Positions 44,441 through 61,500 of a DNA stretch of 64,000 nucleotides are shown one piece after another. The notes under the pieces were generated by a model. It was not told the DNA's origin. It saw only the letters and a list, made by a program, of their open reading frames with translations, and searched no databases. Made by a program: the position numbers and the translations under genes. The stretch lies in contig MU385729.1 of the NCBI GenBank assembly GCA_022497155.1, forward strand, positions 682,001-746,000, given 5' to 3'. Every line of letters starts with the position of its first letter. Position 1 is the first letter of the stretch. The DNA comes from Whalleya microplaca (lineage: Eukaryota > Ascomycota > Sordariomycetes > Xylariales > Xylariaceae).

Positions 44441-45449
44441 TGTCGCTCACGTGTGATCTAGGAAATATTATAAAGATTTCTAGAATACTAAAATTGAGGG
44501 GGAAAACACAGACAGTTCCTATCCAGATGTGGCCTTTAAGTAGGTAACAATTTTGAGTTCACCAAAAGCAGTTGGCGTTGCGAAAACATCTAATCAAATC
44601 CTACTGGCGAGTATGTTTCACCTGGGACCGTAACACAACGCTGTCAACGGTAGCCTGTGCCAATGAAACGTCAGTCGGGGGAGCCAATTTACCTCGAAGG
44701 CTACGCCATAGCGCAAGAAGTCGACCCCGGCTACATGGCGAGCTTATTGGCGAGGAACCGATTGCTGGCGTGCAAGAGCATTTTTGATGGCTCAAGGACA
44801 CTTGCATTAGTCTTGCCTCGGACGATAGCATCGCGGTAACATTAAATTGGTGGGTACGGATTTATCTGTTCCTTTAGCCCTGTCAATACAACGTCAGCCG
44901 AGTCCACACCTATCCATATATATCACACTAATTACAGATTGGAGCAAAATGAATAGACATTGGCCATGGCCAAGTCCATACAAAGCTGACGGATTATTCA
45001 ACTCACTCGTTAGCAGTCAAAGTAAGCTTGGTTTTAACCAGCAATAGGACAGCATATTATGCTTATGACAACGATATTAACGATCGTGGAAATGTGACGT
45101 TGCGACCGGAACAGGCTTGGGACGCTGACTACATATGTGCATACTACATAGTATAAAAGCTTGGCTACTACTGCAGCAGCTAGGATGCTGATCCTTCCCT
45201 TACAGATCCTTGGACCGATGCTGCTCGGGTCATTCTCCAGTCAGCATGCATATCGAATCTTACATACGTATGACAGCGGAGTATTATTTCACTTCAGTAT
45301 TACCAATACCGCTGAATGCATCTAGACGTCTCGTCCTTAAAAGATGGGTCCCGGAACTTACATTAGGGTAAAGGGTGAGCGAAGGACACACGTAAATAGG
45401 TTAATTCTACTGTAACAACAGCTATTACGGCAAACTGCTTTAGTAGAAG
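44441..45449. other. Divergent region between glycosyltransferase and P450
   Basis: TATA-like strings lie near 44467-44472 (minus, for the glycosyltransferase) and 45152-45159 (plus, for the P450). Open frames at 44572-45047 overlap on both strands and look non-coding. Confidence 0.4.
45152..45159 (+). promoter_or_regulatory. TATA-like box upstream of the terpene-locus P450
   Basis: TATAAAAG lies about 290 bp before the ATG at 45450. If used, it implies a long leader with possible upstream ATGs. Confidence 0.35.
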
Positions 45450-47179
45450 ATGAACTGGTGTTATATACCCATATTGTGGGCATCAACTATAACAGCAGTA
45501 ACAATTGCTGTTCTGGCTTTGGCCTGGAAGCTACTTCATCGACCAAAAGCATTCGATGTTCCTACTGTAGGTGCCGAGACCGCGGATATCAACGTCCTCA
45601 GGTCTCGGTTCATGCAAGAAGCAGATACTCTACTAAATGAAGGATATAGAAAGGTGGGCTGATCTTGCAGTTATCGTGTAAGAGAGAACCTGACCGCCGA
45701 TTATAGTTCAAAAATACGATATTCCAAGTGATCACGCCTGATGGCCCTAGAATCTTCCTTCCTAGAAAATTCGCCCACGAGCTAAAAGATTATAGTCGCC
45801 ATGAGGCTAGTGGAATGAAGGCACTATCTGACGTGAGTCACATGGGTATTCACGGTAGAGCTGATAGTTGACGGGTTTTCTAGCGCCACATTGGCCATTA
45901 CACGACTATCGACCATGAAAGTGATATCATGCTAGCTGCGATTAAGATAGATCTCAGCCGCCACCTCGGGACATTCGTAGGAGATGTGGAACATGAGGTT
46001 TCCTATTGCTTTGAGACTCAGTTTCCTGCATGTGATGGTATGAAACCATTTTGCACCAATGAACATTACCGTCTAGTTATTAATGCTTCATTAGATTGGA
46101 CGCCGATTGATCTGCATGACAAACTTCTTCGGGTCGTGGCTCAAGCATCGGCTCGTATCTTCGTTGGCTATCCCATGTGTAGAAATGAAGAATGGCTGGA
46201 TTGCAGCACAAATTTTGCTACGGACGTTATGACGGGCGGAGAGAAGCTAAAACTATGGCATCCATACCTTCGACCGATTGCTCAGTATCTTGTGCCGGAA
46301 ATGAGACGGATTCGTGGTGATCATCAACATGCGCTCGAGTTACTTCTTCCGGAGTTGGAAAAACGAGCAGCAGAATCGAAGGAACCAGACGCCTCAGTGC
46401 ATAATGATATGATTCAATGGATGCAAGAACGTGCACGGAAAACAGGTGACAAGTCGTTTAACAACAAGGAACTGGCAAATCTTCAAATGCTTACAGCTAC
46501 CGCTGCTATTCATACAACTCGACTTGCTATCATCCATACCCTGTACGATCTTGCTGCCAGGCCCGAATATATCGAACCGCTACGAAAGGAGATACTTGAA
46601 GTAACAAAGGATAGCAATGGTGTTCTTCAAAAGCAACATCTTACTCAGATGAGAATGCTCGATAGCTTCATGAAGGAAACACAGAGGCTCAGCCCTCCCT
46701 CCCTCGGTGAGATCTTCGCCCTTCAGTGAATGAATCCCGAGCGTCGGCTAACATGTCGTACAGCGACCTACCAACGAAAGGTGATGATACCAATAAATCT
46801 TTCGAATGGATTCCACATCCCGGCTGGAACAATCGTACAATGCAACACCAATATCTTAGAAGAGAATCCCCCTGAATGGGGCGACCCACACACCTTCGAC
46901 GGATTCAGATTTTACAGGTTGCGCAGCAAATCAGAAGACGCCAATAAATTTCAATTCGCAAGTCCCAGTTACGACAGCATGCAGTTCGGCTTTGGAAAGG
47001 ACGCGTGCCCCGGCAGATTTTTCGCTAGCAATCAAATCAAGATCGTTCTCGCATACATCTTACACCATTACGATATCAAGTTCGAGGATGGTGTCGTCGG
47101 CCGGCCACGAAACCTGCTTTTTGAGGTTAATGTTCGTAAGTACCACCTAGAGTCATTCATTATTATCCCTCCGCCTTAG
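45450..47179 (+). CDS. Cytochrome P450 monooxygenase next to the terpene synthase
   Basis: Four exons, 45450-45653, 45707-45832, 45884-46706 and 46764-47179, encode 522 aa. Read through without splicing, the frame hits a stop at about 46729. Removing the 57-bp intron 46707-46763 (GTGAGA donor, GGCTAAC branch, ACAG acceptor) joins LSPPSL to ATYQRKVMIPI and makes the gene whole. It has an N-terminal membrane helix (ITAVTIAVLALAWKLL), an I-helix TATAAIHTTRL like that of fungal terpenoid P450s (paxilline and gibberellin types), K-helix ETQR and heme loop FGFGKDACPGRFFA with axial Cys466. Proteins of this class oxidise hydrophobic terpene skeletons at the ER. Its start lies 4.6 kb from the terpene synthase stop, and the two genes point towards each other; the product is unknown. 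Confidence 0.9.
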
Positions 47180-47845
47180 CAAATCTCTTATTCAGCTACA
47201 TTTTCATATTAATGACTTCATCGTTACAACTGTTCACGACCACCGAAAATGAAACTTACTGACCACTGATCTCATAGTGGCTGACCCAACTAAGATGGTG
47301 CTTTTTAAGAAGATCAGATGAAAGCCAAGCTCTAAGTCATGGAGAGGGTTCGCATGAGAGCGTCTACCTTGAAGAAGTTGAGCCCTGGATTCAGGCTCGA
47401 CTAAGAGGCATTGACTGAGGGTCTTGTATGACAATGTGGAAGGTGGAAAAAGGAACTTGTTGTGCACACACTACTTTGTAAGACTACAGAATTCCAAAGG
47501 TTTTGGCGGAGAAAATATAGAGGATTATAGAAAATTTTCAAGCTCAGTCATCGCGTTCTCCGGATAGTAAAGTAATAAGACTAGCCGCAACACGGGCCAA
47601 AATATTCTGTAGGCAACTAATGCTTAGTCTCAAGACTTAGGGCGTGCCGTTTCCAAAGCGACCTCTACTCATGGACCTCATTCAGTAAATAGTCTATAGA
47701 TTTCTTAACAAGGTTGTTTCAAGTGATGAAGTTCTCTGCGGTGGTGCACCAGGTTTTTGCCAGATAAAGAGCCTGATTGGCTCCTAAATAGCTTGACCTA
47801 GCGCTTGCAATCAGGAACCTTTCGTGTTTTCCTAGACATTCTTGT

Positions 47846-47889
47846 CAATAAATCTCTCGAATGGCTTCCACATCCCGGCTGGAACAATC
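47846..47889 (+). pseudogene. Relic of a P450 exon, near-copy of the neighbouring gene
   Basis: These 44 bp match 46791-46834 of the P450 exon 4 with two mismatches and keep the reading frame (INLSNGFHIPAGTI). Around the match the translation continues only briefly (a stop just before ACATTC at about 47837 and another near 47914), and no heme-loop exon follows. It is either a local duplication that has decayed or what is left of a paralogous P450. The high nucleotide match against decayed flanks suggests a recent or gene-converted segment. Confidence 0.65.
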
Positions 47890-48489
47890 AAGGTATATGA
47901 GCGAGAGGATCAGGTTTAACATAGGCCAATATATTCCAAGACACAGTAAAACAAAAGTGACCTAGATTCCTAACCCACTCGAATGGCTGGGAAATGCGAC
48001 CTGGCAATGTTGTATCAGAAGGTTACTTAGATACCGACGCGTTTTTTAGGACCCTAATGACGAGTAATATCATAATCCGTACTTGAGAAGTCCAATGATA
48101 TATCCATTAGATTCTTCCAGCATGGTTATACTTGGCTATTCGATACCGCGGAGTTGGTTTAGTTGTGTGGTACTTCCCCTTTTTTTCAACATATCGAGCT
48201 AGATCATGTAGAGCTTATTTATAAATGCGCGTGAACTGGACAAGCGAGCCTATATTCATTGTGTCCATTATACCAAATTTCATCATTATCATCAAAGTCA
48301 TCCCCTCAGAGTCATTGCCAAATAAGTTGTCAACCTACGTTTAATTGGATATATACTGTTATCACGGTTACAGTGTGTGTAATGATCATTTAGGTGCTAC
48401 CGTGATTACTTTGGTTGACTCAATTAGAATTGTGTAAAGATCCAAAATCTAAAAGATCTTCGAGTAGCTTAGAAGATCCCTTTTAAGCC

Positions 48490-48570
48490 TATGGATCTCG
48501 GAGCAATAATTGCTCCAAGATCCATATGCTTAAGGCACTATAACTAATACCCCTATTATCGTAACAAATG
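48490..48570. repeat. Dispersed repeat, copy 2 (partner of 6033-6105)
   Basis: It aligns with the reverse complement of 6033-6105 across the GGCACT-W-TAACTAATACCCC core and flanks. The left part of this copy forms the near-palindrome 48491-48525. Confidence 0.5.
48491..48525. repeat. 35-bp near-perfect palindrome
   Basis: Two 17-bp arms (ATGGATCTCGGAGCAAT and its reverse complement with one mismatch) are separated by one A. It could be a hairpin, a dimeric protein-binding site, or an element end. Confidence 0.75.
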
Positions 48571-48628
48571 TTATAAGCATTGACTTACCTTAATGTCCAA
48601 AAAGCTATAGATAATATAGAATCAGTGT

Positions 48629-48775
48629 TAAGATACCTACGCCCTATAGGGCTGAGGGTGGTACGTGCCTACGTATGGCCGATCCGCCTATACATGTATA
48701 TATATAACATGGCTCTGCCACCTTCCTATAGCTTCACCTTGCACTAATCATGTCACTATACTCCTCATTACTTTA
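48629..48775 (+). repeat. Dispersed ~145-bp repeat, partner of 25514-25653
   Basis: Near full-length match to the reverse complement of the copy behind the DUF6536 gene, including CGCCCTATAGGG and GGCTCTGCCACCTTCC. Two copies 23 kb apart in opposite orientation indicate a mobile, non-coding family in this genome. Confidence 0.7.
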
Positions 48776-50056
48776 TCCCATATTGACAATCAGATTTGTT
48801 AAGCACTTGCCATATATATAAATAGGTGAAGATGGTTAGAAGAGATTAGATGTCATACCGTGCAGATAGGTTTGTAATGTTCGAATGAAGCCCACCTTGA
48901 TCGGGAATAACTTAATTCTGTATCTGTAATTGGTAATTACCTTAAACTACCGCCACAATATACCAATGAGTTTATCACAGCCTGCCTATACATCTATGGA
49001 TGCTTGTTCTGGATGCCACCCAAGTTATCTTCTTGGCATCGCATTATGAGTCCTTGCAGGGCTACGAGCATATATATATATATTCGCACACTTTTTTTGT
49101 TGGTGGTAAGCTAAGTCCTTTGTGGGTTACTTGCACATTTTCTCTCTAAAGTCTGCCAACCCTAACATTTCCAACATTTTCTTCCAGTTGAACTATTTAG
49201 CGAGTTCTTGTCAACGCAGCTGAGTCTCCAGCGCAAGTTGGCTTATATGACTTTACACGACAGCTTCATTCATATCTTAGGCGCCATTGTAATGTTATTG
49301 ATTATGCTAATATTCTGGGGTGTTTTACCCGACAAGGTTCATGAGGGACGCGGGGTGGAATCAGAAGAACTTTGGTGATCCGGTGTTCGTGTACATACTT
49401 AATATGGGATAGGTGACGTTCACAGTTCTGAGTTCGATGTTATATAAGCGCAGATAGATCTGACGCTCCAAAATACCTAGGAGGAATTAGGCACGAGATC
49501 AGCCGGCAAACGGCAAAGCTGCCGTGAGCTCCTCTATCACCTTACGAGCTAGAACTGGCTGATTTTAACAAGATATTATCTAGACTTTTAACGGCCGAGA
49601 CTAAATATTCAAGGACGTGTGTTCACAGCCTCGCCTTGACGAGTATTACAGGTAAGTTACAAGCAGGAGTTGACCGTTTGCTATAGACCATACTGAATGC
49701 ATTCCCCCCCCCCCCCCCAGCGCCAGATGACTACTATATATTAGTCTGAAAATAAAAGATATGATAAGCTTTCACATGCTCCCAAGTATATCCTTTTTAT
49801 GTCCAGTGATACTATAATGCACCCTCTCAAGAACTGGGAAACTTAGAGGCAGACTTATGCAACCTTACATTCCTTCACAAGCCGTGCAGGGTACAGCGAT
49901 TACCAGATTTACTGAGTAGCTAAGTGCTCGGTAGGGCTAAAAACTCTGAATGATATCTTACAATTTTGCGAAAATAATCCTAATGTTTACGTTGAACACC
50001 TGAAGTCTATCAATTCTTCGCTTGACTGTGCCATTTCAACTTCCTCGAGTCTCCAC

Positions 50057-56077
<6,021 letters not shown>

Positions 56078-56848
56078 TTACCAATCATCATCATTGTTGG
56101 CCTTGGCCTTGCTCTTCTTAGCCTTCTTCTTTTGGTTTGGAGCTGGTGCAATCTGACGATGCTGAGCTGGGTAATGGGCAAATCGGCACTCCTCATCACT
56201 CTTGTTGCATCGCTTTCCATCAGCCCAGAAGGAACATATTAGGGGGTCCTTCAAGCCATCGGCGATATCGTCATGAAACCAGGCGCACATTCCCTTGTCC
56301 TGCTCCCTGCAGTGATATCCCTCTGTGGACCACCATGGACACACGATTTTGACCTGGCTGCCAGGCGCGAACTTGGTCGCCGGTAAGCCGCTGGAGGAAT
56401 GCCGGTGCCGGCAAAGGTCAGTTGAGTTCTTCTGGGACGCTGACCTATTGGGTCCGCGAGAGGGCTTATCGGCGATGGCTAGGCCGCTAGTGGTGGAGTC
56501 AATATGGGCTTGTGAGTTTCATTGGTTTCGAATATAAGACTTACCCAAGCTCACTTCCTAGATCATTCGATTGCGTGGATATTGGTGTCTCTTTTCCCAC
56601 CTGAGGATGACCATTTAGCACTGCCTTAGTCTCTACCTTCCCGTTCTCGGTCGCAGTGGTGCTCTCTTCGGCATTGATCAAAGCAAGAATCTGCTCGTGT
56701 GTTGCATTAGATATTCTCCCTAAGCCGAGCAAGATTCCAAGTCCCTGTTGAAAACATCGTGTTAGAATTAAATTACTTACGGAGTGGACCCTCAACTTAC
56801 GGTTAGGACTTGGGTCATGCCTTGGTTTACCATACGATTGTTGTCCAT
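56078..56848 (-). CDS. CCCH-type zinc-finger protein, two fingers
   Basis: Three exons, 56848-56801, 56744-56545 and 56486-56078, encode 218 aa. Two CCCH fingers sit in the C-terminal half: CPWWSTEGYHC with MCAWFH (spacing C-x9-C-x7-C-x3-H), then CSFWADGKRC with ECRFAH (C-x8-C-x6-C-x3-H). Such fingers usually bind RNA. A basic tail (NQKKKAKKSKAKAN) ending in acidic DDDW may act as a nuclear signal. The N-terminus (MDNNRMVNQGMTQVLT joined to GLGILLGLGRISNATHEQIL) is helical and hydrophobic. The exon 2/3 join is the less certain one; the frame demands the acceptor at 56487, which gives LG-GLAIADKPSRG. The short first exon, with a good donor (ACC|GTAAGT), fixes the start. No named orthologue is recognised. 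Confidence 0.75.
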
Positions 56849-58311
56849 GGTGATGAAAGAGGCGCACAGGCGGATACCTACTCAACGGTAGATTTGGGCG
56901 AGGAAGGAATGAGAATGGGCAAGTAGAACTGGAGGGTTAAAAGTTGAGTGCAGATGCGAATGATATTTGTAGGCTGGTGTTTGTCATGCCTAGCTTCCGT
57001 AGATATATAAGGAAGGCTTCGGCTGGGAGGTTCACGGTTCACGGTTCACCGCTGTAGCGTCGTTCTTTGATATTTCAAGGTTTGTCAATGGGTAGTAAAC
57101 AAGTCAACAAAAACTGACTCAACACGGCACAAATGATTGCTGTTCTGACGATTGGCTTTCATAAGACAATAAATTTATTGTCCCTCGGTGCGAGTTTCCA
57201 GCATCGATTTTTCCGACATTCTGAACCAGGTGAAGCTTGGGCCTTCGATATGCAAGTATCTACTGATATCGTGAAGTACCAAAATTCTTGTCCTACAGAA
57301 AATTCTCTCAGCTGACAGTGCTGCTGCCAGCTGGCAGTGCCAATTAATAGACCTCACTGGCGCTGCTTCAAAGATCTTTTGCTGGTTACTTAATAATATG
57401 TAGTTGCTAATGAAAGAAACTCATGGATCATACGGATTCATGTGACGGAGAATGTTGAAAAGAGTAATAGTGAACCAAGACGTTGACTAACCGCTTGCAA
57501 TAAACTTGAGTTTGCCCCTAACTGGGAGTGAATGTCCTGCGAATATAAATCAACTAGTCGATATTACTTCAAAGCCTGCATTTTTTTCTTACTTCCTATA
57601 CGGAATACTTCAAGGGGCGTCTACTAGTTTTCTTATTTGTCAAAACTAGGAATCAAAGACCGCCAATGATCACGGTTCCTGTTTCGGGGGGTGGGGGTGG
57701 GGTGTGAAGACGGATTTGTTAAATACCTATACAATGTTTCTAGTAGTCCTTAAGCTAGCACATGAATCTATACAAGGAACAGTTCAACTTTATCTAAGGT
57801 AAATTCGAGCATTTTGAGGCTATTCGCGCTCATATAAGTGTCACATTGTGCTAGTTTCCTGATATTTCTCGGTTGTTAGCTATTAACTACCTGGCCCGCT
57901 CGTTGCTCTACTTGCTAAAGCTAACAGTTATTGAGTTTATGTGTTAATGCTTGAACAGTTTGTTGTGTCGGTATATTTGCAAGCGATAATTTTCAGAGTT
58001 CAGGGGTTAGGGGGGCTAATTTAATGGTTGACTAATATTGTTACGTTGTATGTTGACGTTAAAACCCTGCGATGTGTACAGGATCGGTTTCTAATTACCG
58101 GATGAATACACCTCCCATACCCAGACATTTTTGATCTTCCCTATTCCATCACCCCCATTAACCATTAATCCATTCGCTTCACCAAGTATCCTTGTTACCA
58201 TTTAACCAAATGCGATTTCCTGACACAGGGCCCAAAAGGGGGTTGGTAGAAAGCTTATACTTGCACAATACTCTGTGAAACCCACCAATTAGTTACACCT
58301 GCATCAGTATT
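56849..58311. other. Intergenic region
   Basis: A GGTTCAC tandem repeat (three units, about 57030-57050) lies in the zinc-finger gene's promoter, and a G-rich tract at 57687-57704. Nothing else is visible. Confidence 0.5.
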
Positions 58312-60409
58312 TTACACTCCCAAAATTACATCAGCAGCTTTCTCGGCAATCATGTAGACCGGGACAGCGATATAGTAGCCTGGAATCTTAGGGAAGACAG
58401 ACGCGTCCACGACGCGAAGGCCCCTGACGCCACGTACGCGAAACTCCGAATCCAGCACCGCCATGGCGTCATCATCGGCGCCGATAGGGCACGTGCATGA
58501 GGCATGGTGGCCCCAGGCCTCGTTGCGAATGAAGTCCTCGAGTGCATCTCCCGTGCGGTCTGCGCCTGGCCAAACCTCGGTGAAGCTGCCGCCCAGCGGG
58601 ATGAGATCGCGGAACATTTTGCGACTCAACTCCATGCCCTCGCGTACGGCCGTGACGTCCTCGGCTCCGCCGACGGCGAAAGAGTCGAACGTGATGTTCG
58701 GGCGGGCGCGGGGATCCGTGGACACCAGCTTGACAGTGCCCGCGTTGTTGCGGCTGTGCGCCTTCAGCGTCACCCAGGACCAGTGTCGCGAGTCGGCCGT
58801 TGCGTTGACCGAGTAAGTCGGGTAGTACCCTTTGAAGTAGGCTGGCGCGCCGGTGATGAAGATATCGGGTTGGTTGGCATCGGCAACTGAGGATTTCTTG
58901 AGCGCGGCCAGGGAGAGCCCATTCGAGGCGTAGATGCCGCGGTCGCCATTCCCACTGCCGCTTTGCCACTGCAGCAGACACGGGTCGTTCGTGGGGTCGG
59001 TGGAGATGCCGGCGGCTGACTTGTTGGACGTGCCCAAGAAGGTGCATTTGTGCGTTATGAGGAAATCTGTACCAGTGACGCCGATGACGGTAGCCTCGTA
59101 GCGATCCTGCATGTTGGTGCCAACCCCGGGCAAGTCTACAATTATAGGAATGCCGAGCGACTCGAGTTCTTCCGCGGCGCCAATCCCAGAGAGCTTGAGC
59201 AGCTGCGGGGTGTTGAAAGCCCCAGCAGAGAGGATCACTTCACCGCCCTCGACAACATCCACAGAGCCCTCAGTGCCCGCCTCGTTGGCGTTGTAGCGAG
59301 GGTCGGCACTGTAGAGAGATTTACCGCTCAGGTAGTTGACACCAATAGCCTTCGGGGTTCCCGTCGAGTTGTAGAAACGTACCTTGGTGGCTAACGTATT
59401 CATCTGCAGGTCGAGATGATATTTGCGGCTGCCGTCATTGTTAACCGCATTGGCGACGCTTAGGACAAACTCACGCGGGCTGTTTCTCTTGCCATTATTG
59501 ACGGAAATGGGCACCTGGAAAACACCTTCGGCCTGGTCTCTACCTGGAAAGTCTCCATTAAGGTCTAGAGTAAGGACTTGCGCTAGCCCAGCGACAGTAG
59601 TGATGATCCCGCCTAAGATGGTCTTGCCGAACGCAGTACCAGCGGCAATCACGAGGGATATCACCTTCAGGTCAGGTAGGATGAGGCGCAAATCGGTCAC
59701 AGTTGTCGTCAACCAGCCTGAGTGGCCATGTCCCGTTATCGTTGACGGAACGTACTCGTTGTTCTCGAGCCGCTCGAAATACCCTCGCATCTTCTCTGGA
59801 TTCCAAGAGTCGTCGCCCGTCAGATCCTGTATATACTGCCAGTCTGAGTCTACGGGGTAAACGGCAATCATGGCATTGTGAGCACCGCAACCGCCGAGCG
59901 TTCCGGCTCTTGGATATAGTACACCAAGAGGTGTTGCACCAGCCGGTGGGTTCAACCCTGTATATATCCTACCATCTCTCGTGGCGTACGACATCTTACT
60001 GTCTTTCTCCTGTGTTGCAAGATCGGCAAAGTGGTTGACGAAGTAGTTCCACCTTGTCGCCTCCGCCTCCGTGCTTAGGAGTTGTAATGCGGGCACCTGA
60101 TATGGAAAGCTGGCACCTTCGTCATCGCCAGCTTCCAGCAACAACACTTTCTTGCCAGCCAGAGCGAGTCTTGAGGCAAGCGGGCCACCCCCGCCACCCG
60201 AACCAACTATCACGTAGTCATAGGAACTGGAGTTATCTGCACTTTTATTGGAAGCTGGGCTGTTTGTAAAGTTAGATTAGGTTAGCTGGTACTTACTAGG
60301 CCTAAGCCAAATCTATGCAAGGCTAAGAGAAAAGCATCCGCGGGGAAACTTACTTGCACAATACATATAAACAAAATGAAAGACTAGTAGCTATCTGAGT
60401 AAACCGCAT
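58312..60409 (-). CDS. Secreted GMC-family FAD oxidoreductase
   Basis: Two exons, 60409-60354 and 60259-58312, encode 667 aa. The short first exon codes a signal peptide (MRFTQIATSLSFCLYVLC), and the 94-bp intron joins it to SYDYVIVGSGGGGGPLASRL, the FAD-binding GxGxxG with KKVLLLEAG downstream. GMC signatures are PRAGTLGGCGAHNAM, GAFNTPQLLKLSGIG and the C-terminal GLRVVDASVFPKIPGYYIAV. The first catalytic His is His604 (GHHASC). The position of the second catalytic His/Asn is Tyr648, as far as can be aligned by eye to glucose oxidase and aryl-alcohol oxidase. Relatives oxidise sugars or alcohols, often supplying H2O2 or feeding lignocellulose decay. The substrate is not predictable. Length suits the family. 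Confidence 0.92.
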
Positions 60410-61500
60410 TTCCCTAGTGTTTGGATGGTGTCTCCAATATGTTGTAAACTGCTTTGGGGTTTGAAGTAAGTGTTGTATAGTAGTCTCTATAAAGTTCGCC
60501 CCTAATGCCGTTTATATTGCTATGCTAGAACGGATCTTCATGGCAATGGAACATAGTTGCCATATTAAGCTATACTAATTGAAAGTGAATCGGCTTGGAG
60601 AAGTAGGAGTAGGAGTAGGATCTTGTGACTTGAATGTAAGTCTCTAGCTACATCTGACTTGGGTTGGTAGTGGCCTCGTGAACAATCCGCACTATCCAGA
60701 GTGAAAGCAACTTTGGGACGTAGATCCGTCATCGTGGAGATTGTGAGTGAAGCTGACAGGTATCTAAATTGTCGCCTTTTGTGATAGTTAGAAAGGTACA
60801 TGCGTATATACGGCCGGATGAGCAGCTTCCTGACCGCAAGATCCTGTTTAGTGTATGTTGACGTTAGCTAGTGGTTGCTATACTCTCTCATTTCATTGGC
60901 AGTCAATGTTGATGGTATTTAGTGTTACTTTCACATTGCAATAGTGTACGTAACGCCGCTGAGACTTGGTGTAAATTATCGACGCCTTAGCTTCTTGCTG
61001 TGAAGCGGTGGTTGGTTGATGATATGTGGTGGCACACTATTGTGATGAGTGGCTGAAGAAAATGTCAAAGTTAAGTAGGTGGTACAACCCACACACCTGT
61101 CAGATTGTAACTACGCACGTATGTAGTAACAGCTCTCTAGAGGCAAGTGACCTGTATTGAGGATGAGTCAAAGAGTACTTCTGAATAGCATCATCGCTAG
61201 TGCGCGGTTATATTAAGCTCTAGTTTCAATGTGCACATAGGGCTGAGCATCTTCCAAATAGCATCTGGCCTATCATTGGACGCTAAATATACGCGTACAG
61301 CTGAAGTGTCGATGGTAATAAGGCGTTCTCGGCGTGCAAGCAGACATCTCGCTTGAGAGACAGAAGGAATGATGACGCCATATCTTCCCTACACACTAAC
61401 GACTTTGGGTAGGTCGTATATTACGTTGAGGGGTTGCCTGAACTGAGATGGGCTTCGTTAACGGAGCACCTGTTCGTTCCACTTATTTAGCTTCCCGCGA
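60410..61500. other. Promoter region of the GMC gene and non-coding DNA
   Basis: A (GGAGTA)n run at about 60599-60617 and several ordinary intergenic stretches are present. I see no gene. Confidence 0.5.
60511..60516 (-). promoter_or_regulatory. TATA box of the GMC oxidoreductase gene
   Basis: On the minus strand ATATAAAC lies about 102 bp before the ATG at 60409. Confidence 0.4.

Larger units (their letters stand above)
47180..50056. other. Repeat-rich spacer between P450 and terpene synthase
   Basis: It contains a P450 relic (47846-47889), two dispersed repeat copies (48490-48570, 48629-48775), a 35-bp near-palindrome (48491-48525), an (AT)n run near 49070-49082 and a C16-17 homopolymer near 49704-49719. 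No intact gene is seen. Confidence 0.6.

Noticed and set aside
46729..46732. Stop codon that would make the terpene-locus P450 a pseudogene
   Set aside because: It lies in a standard 57-bp intron whose removal restores a conserved P450 junction.
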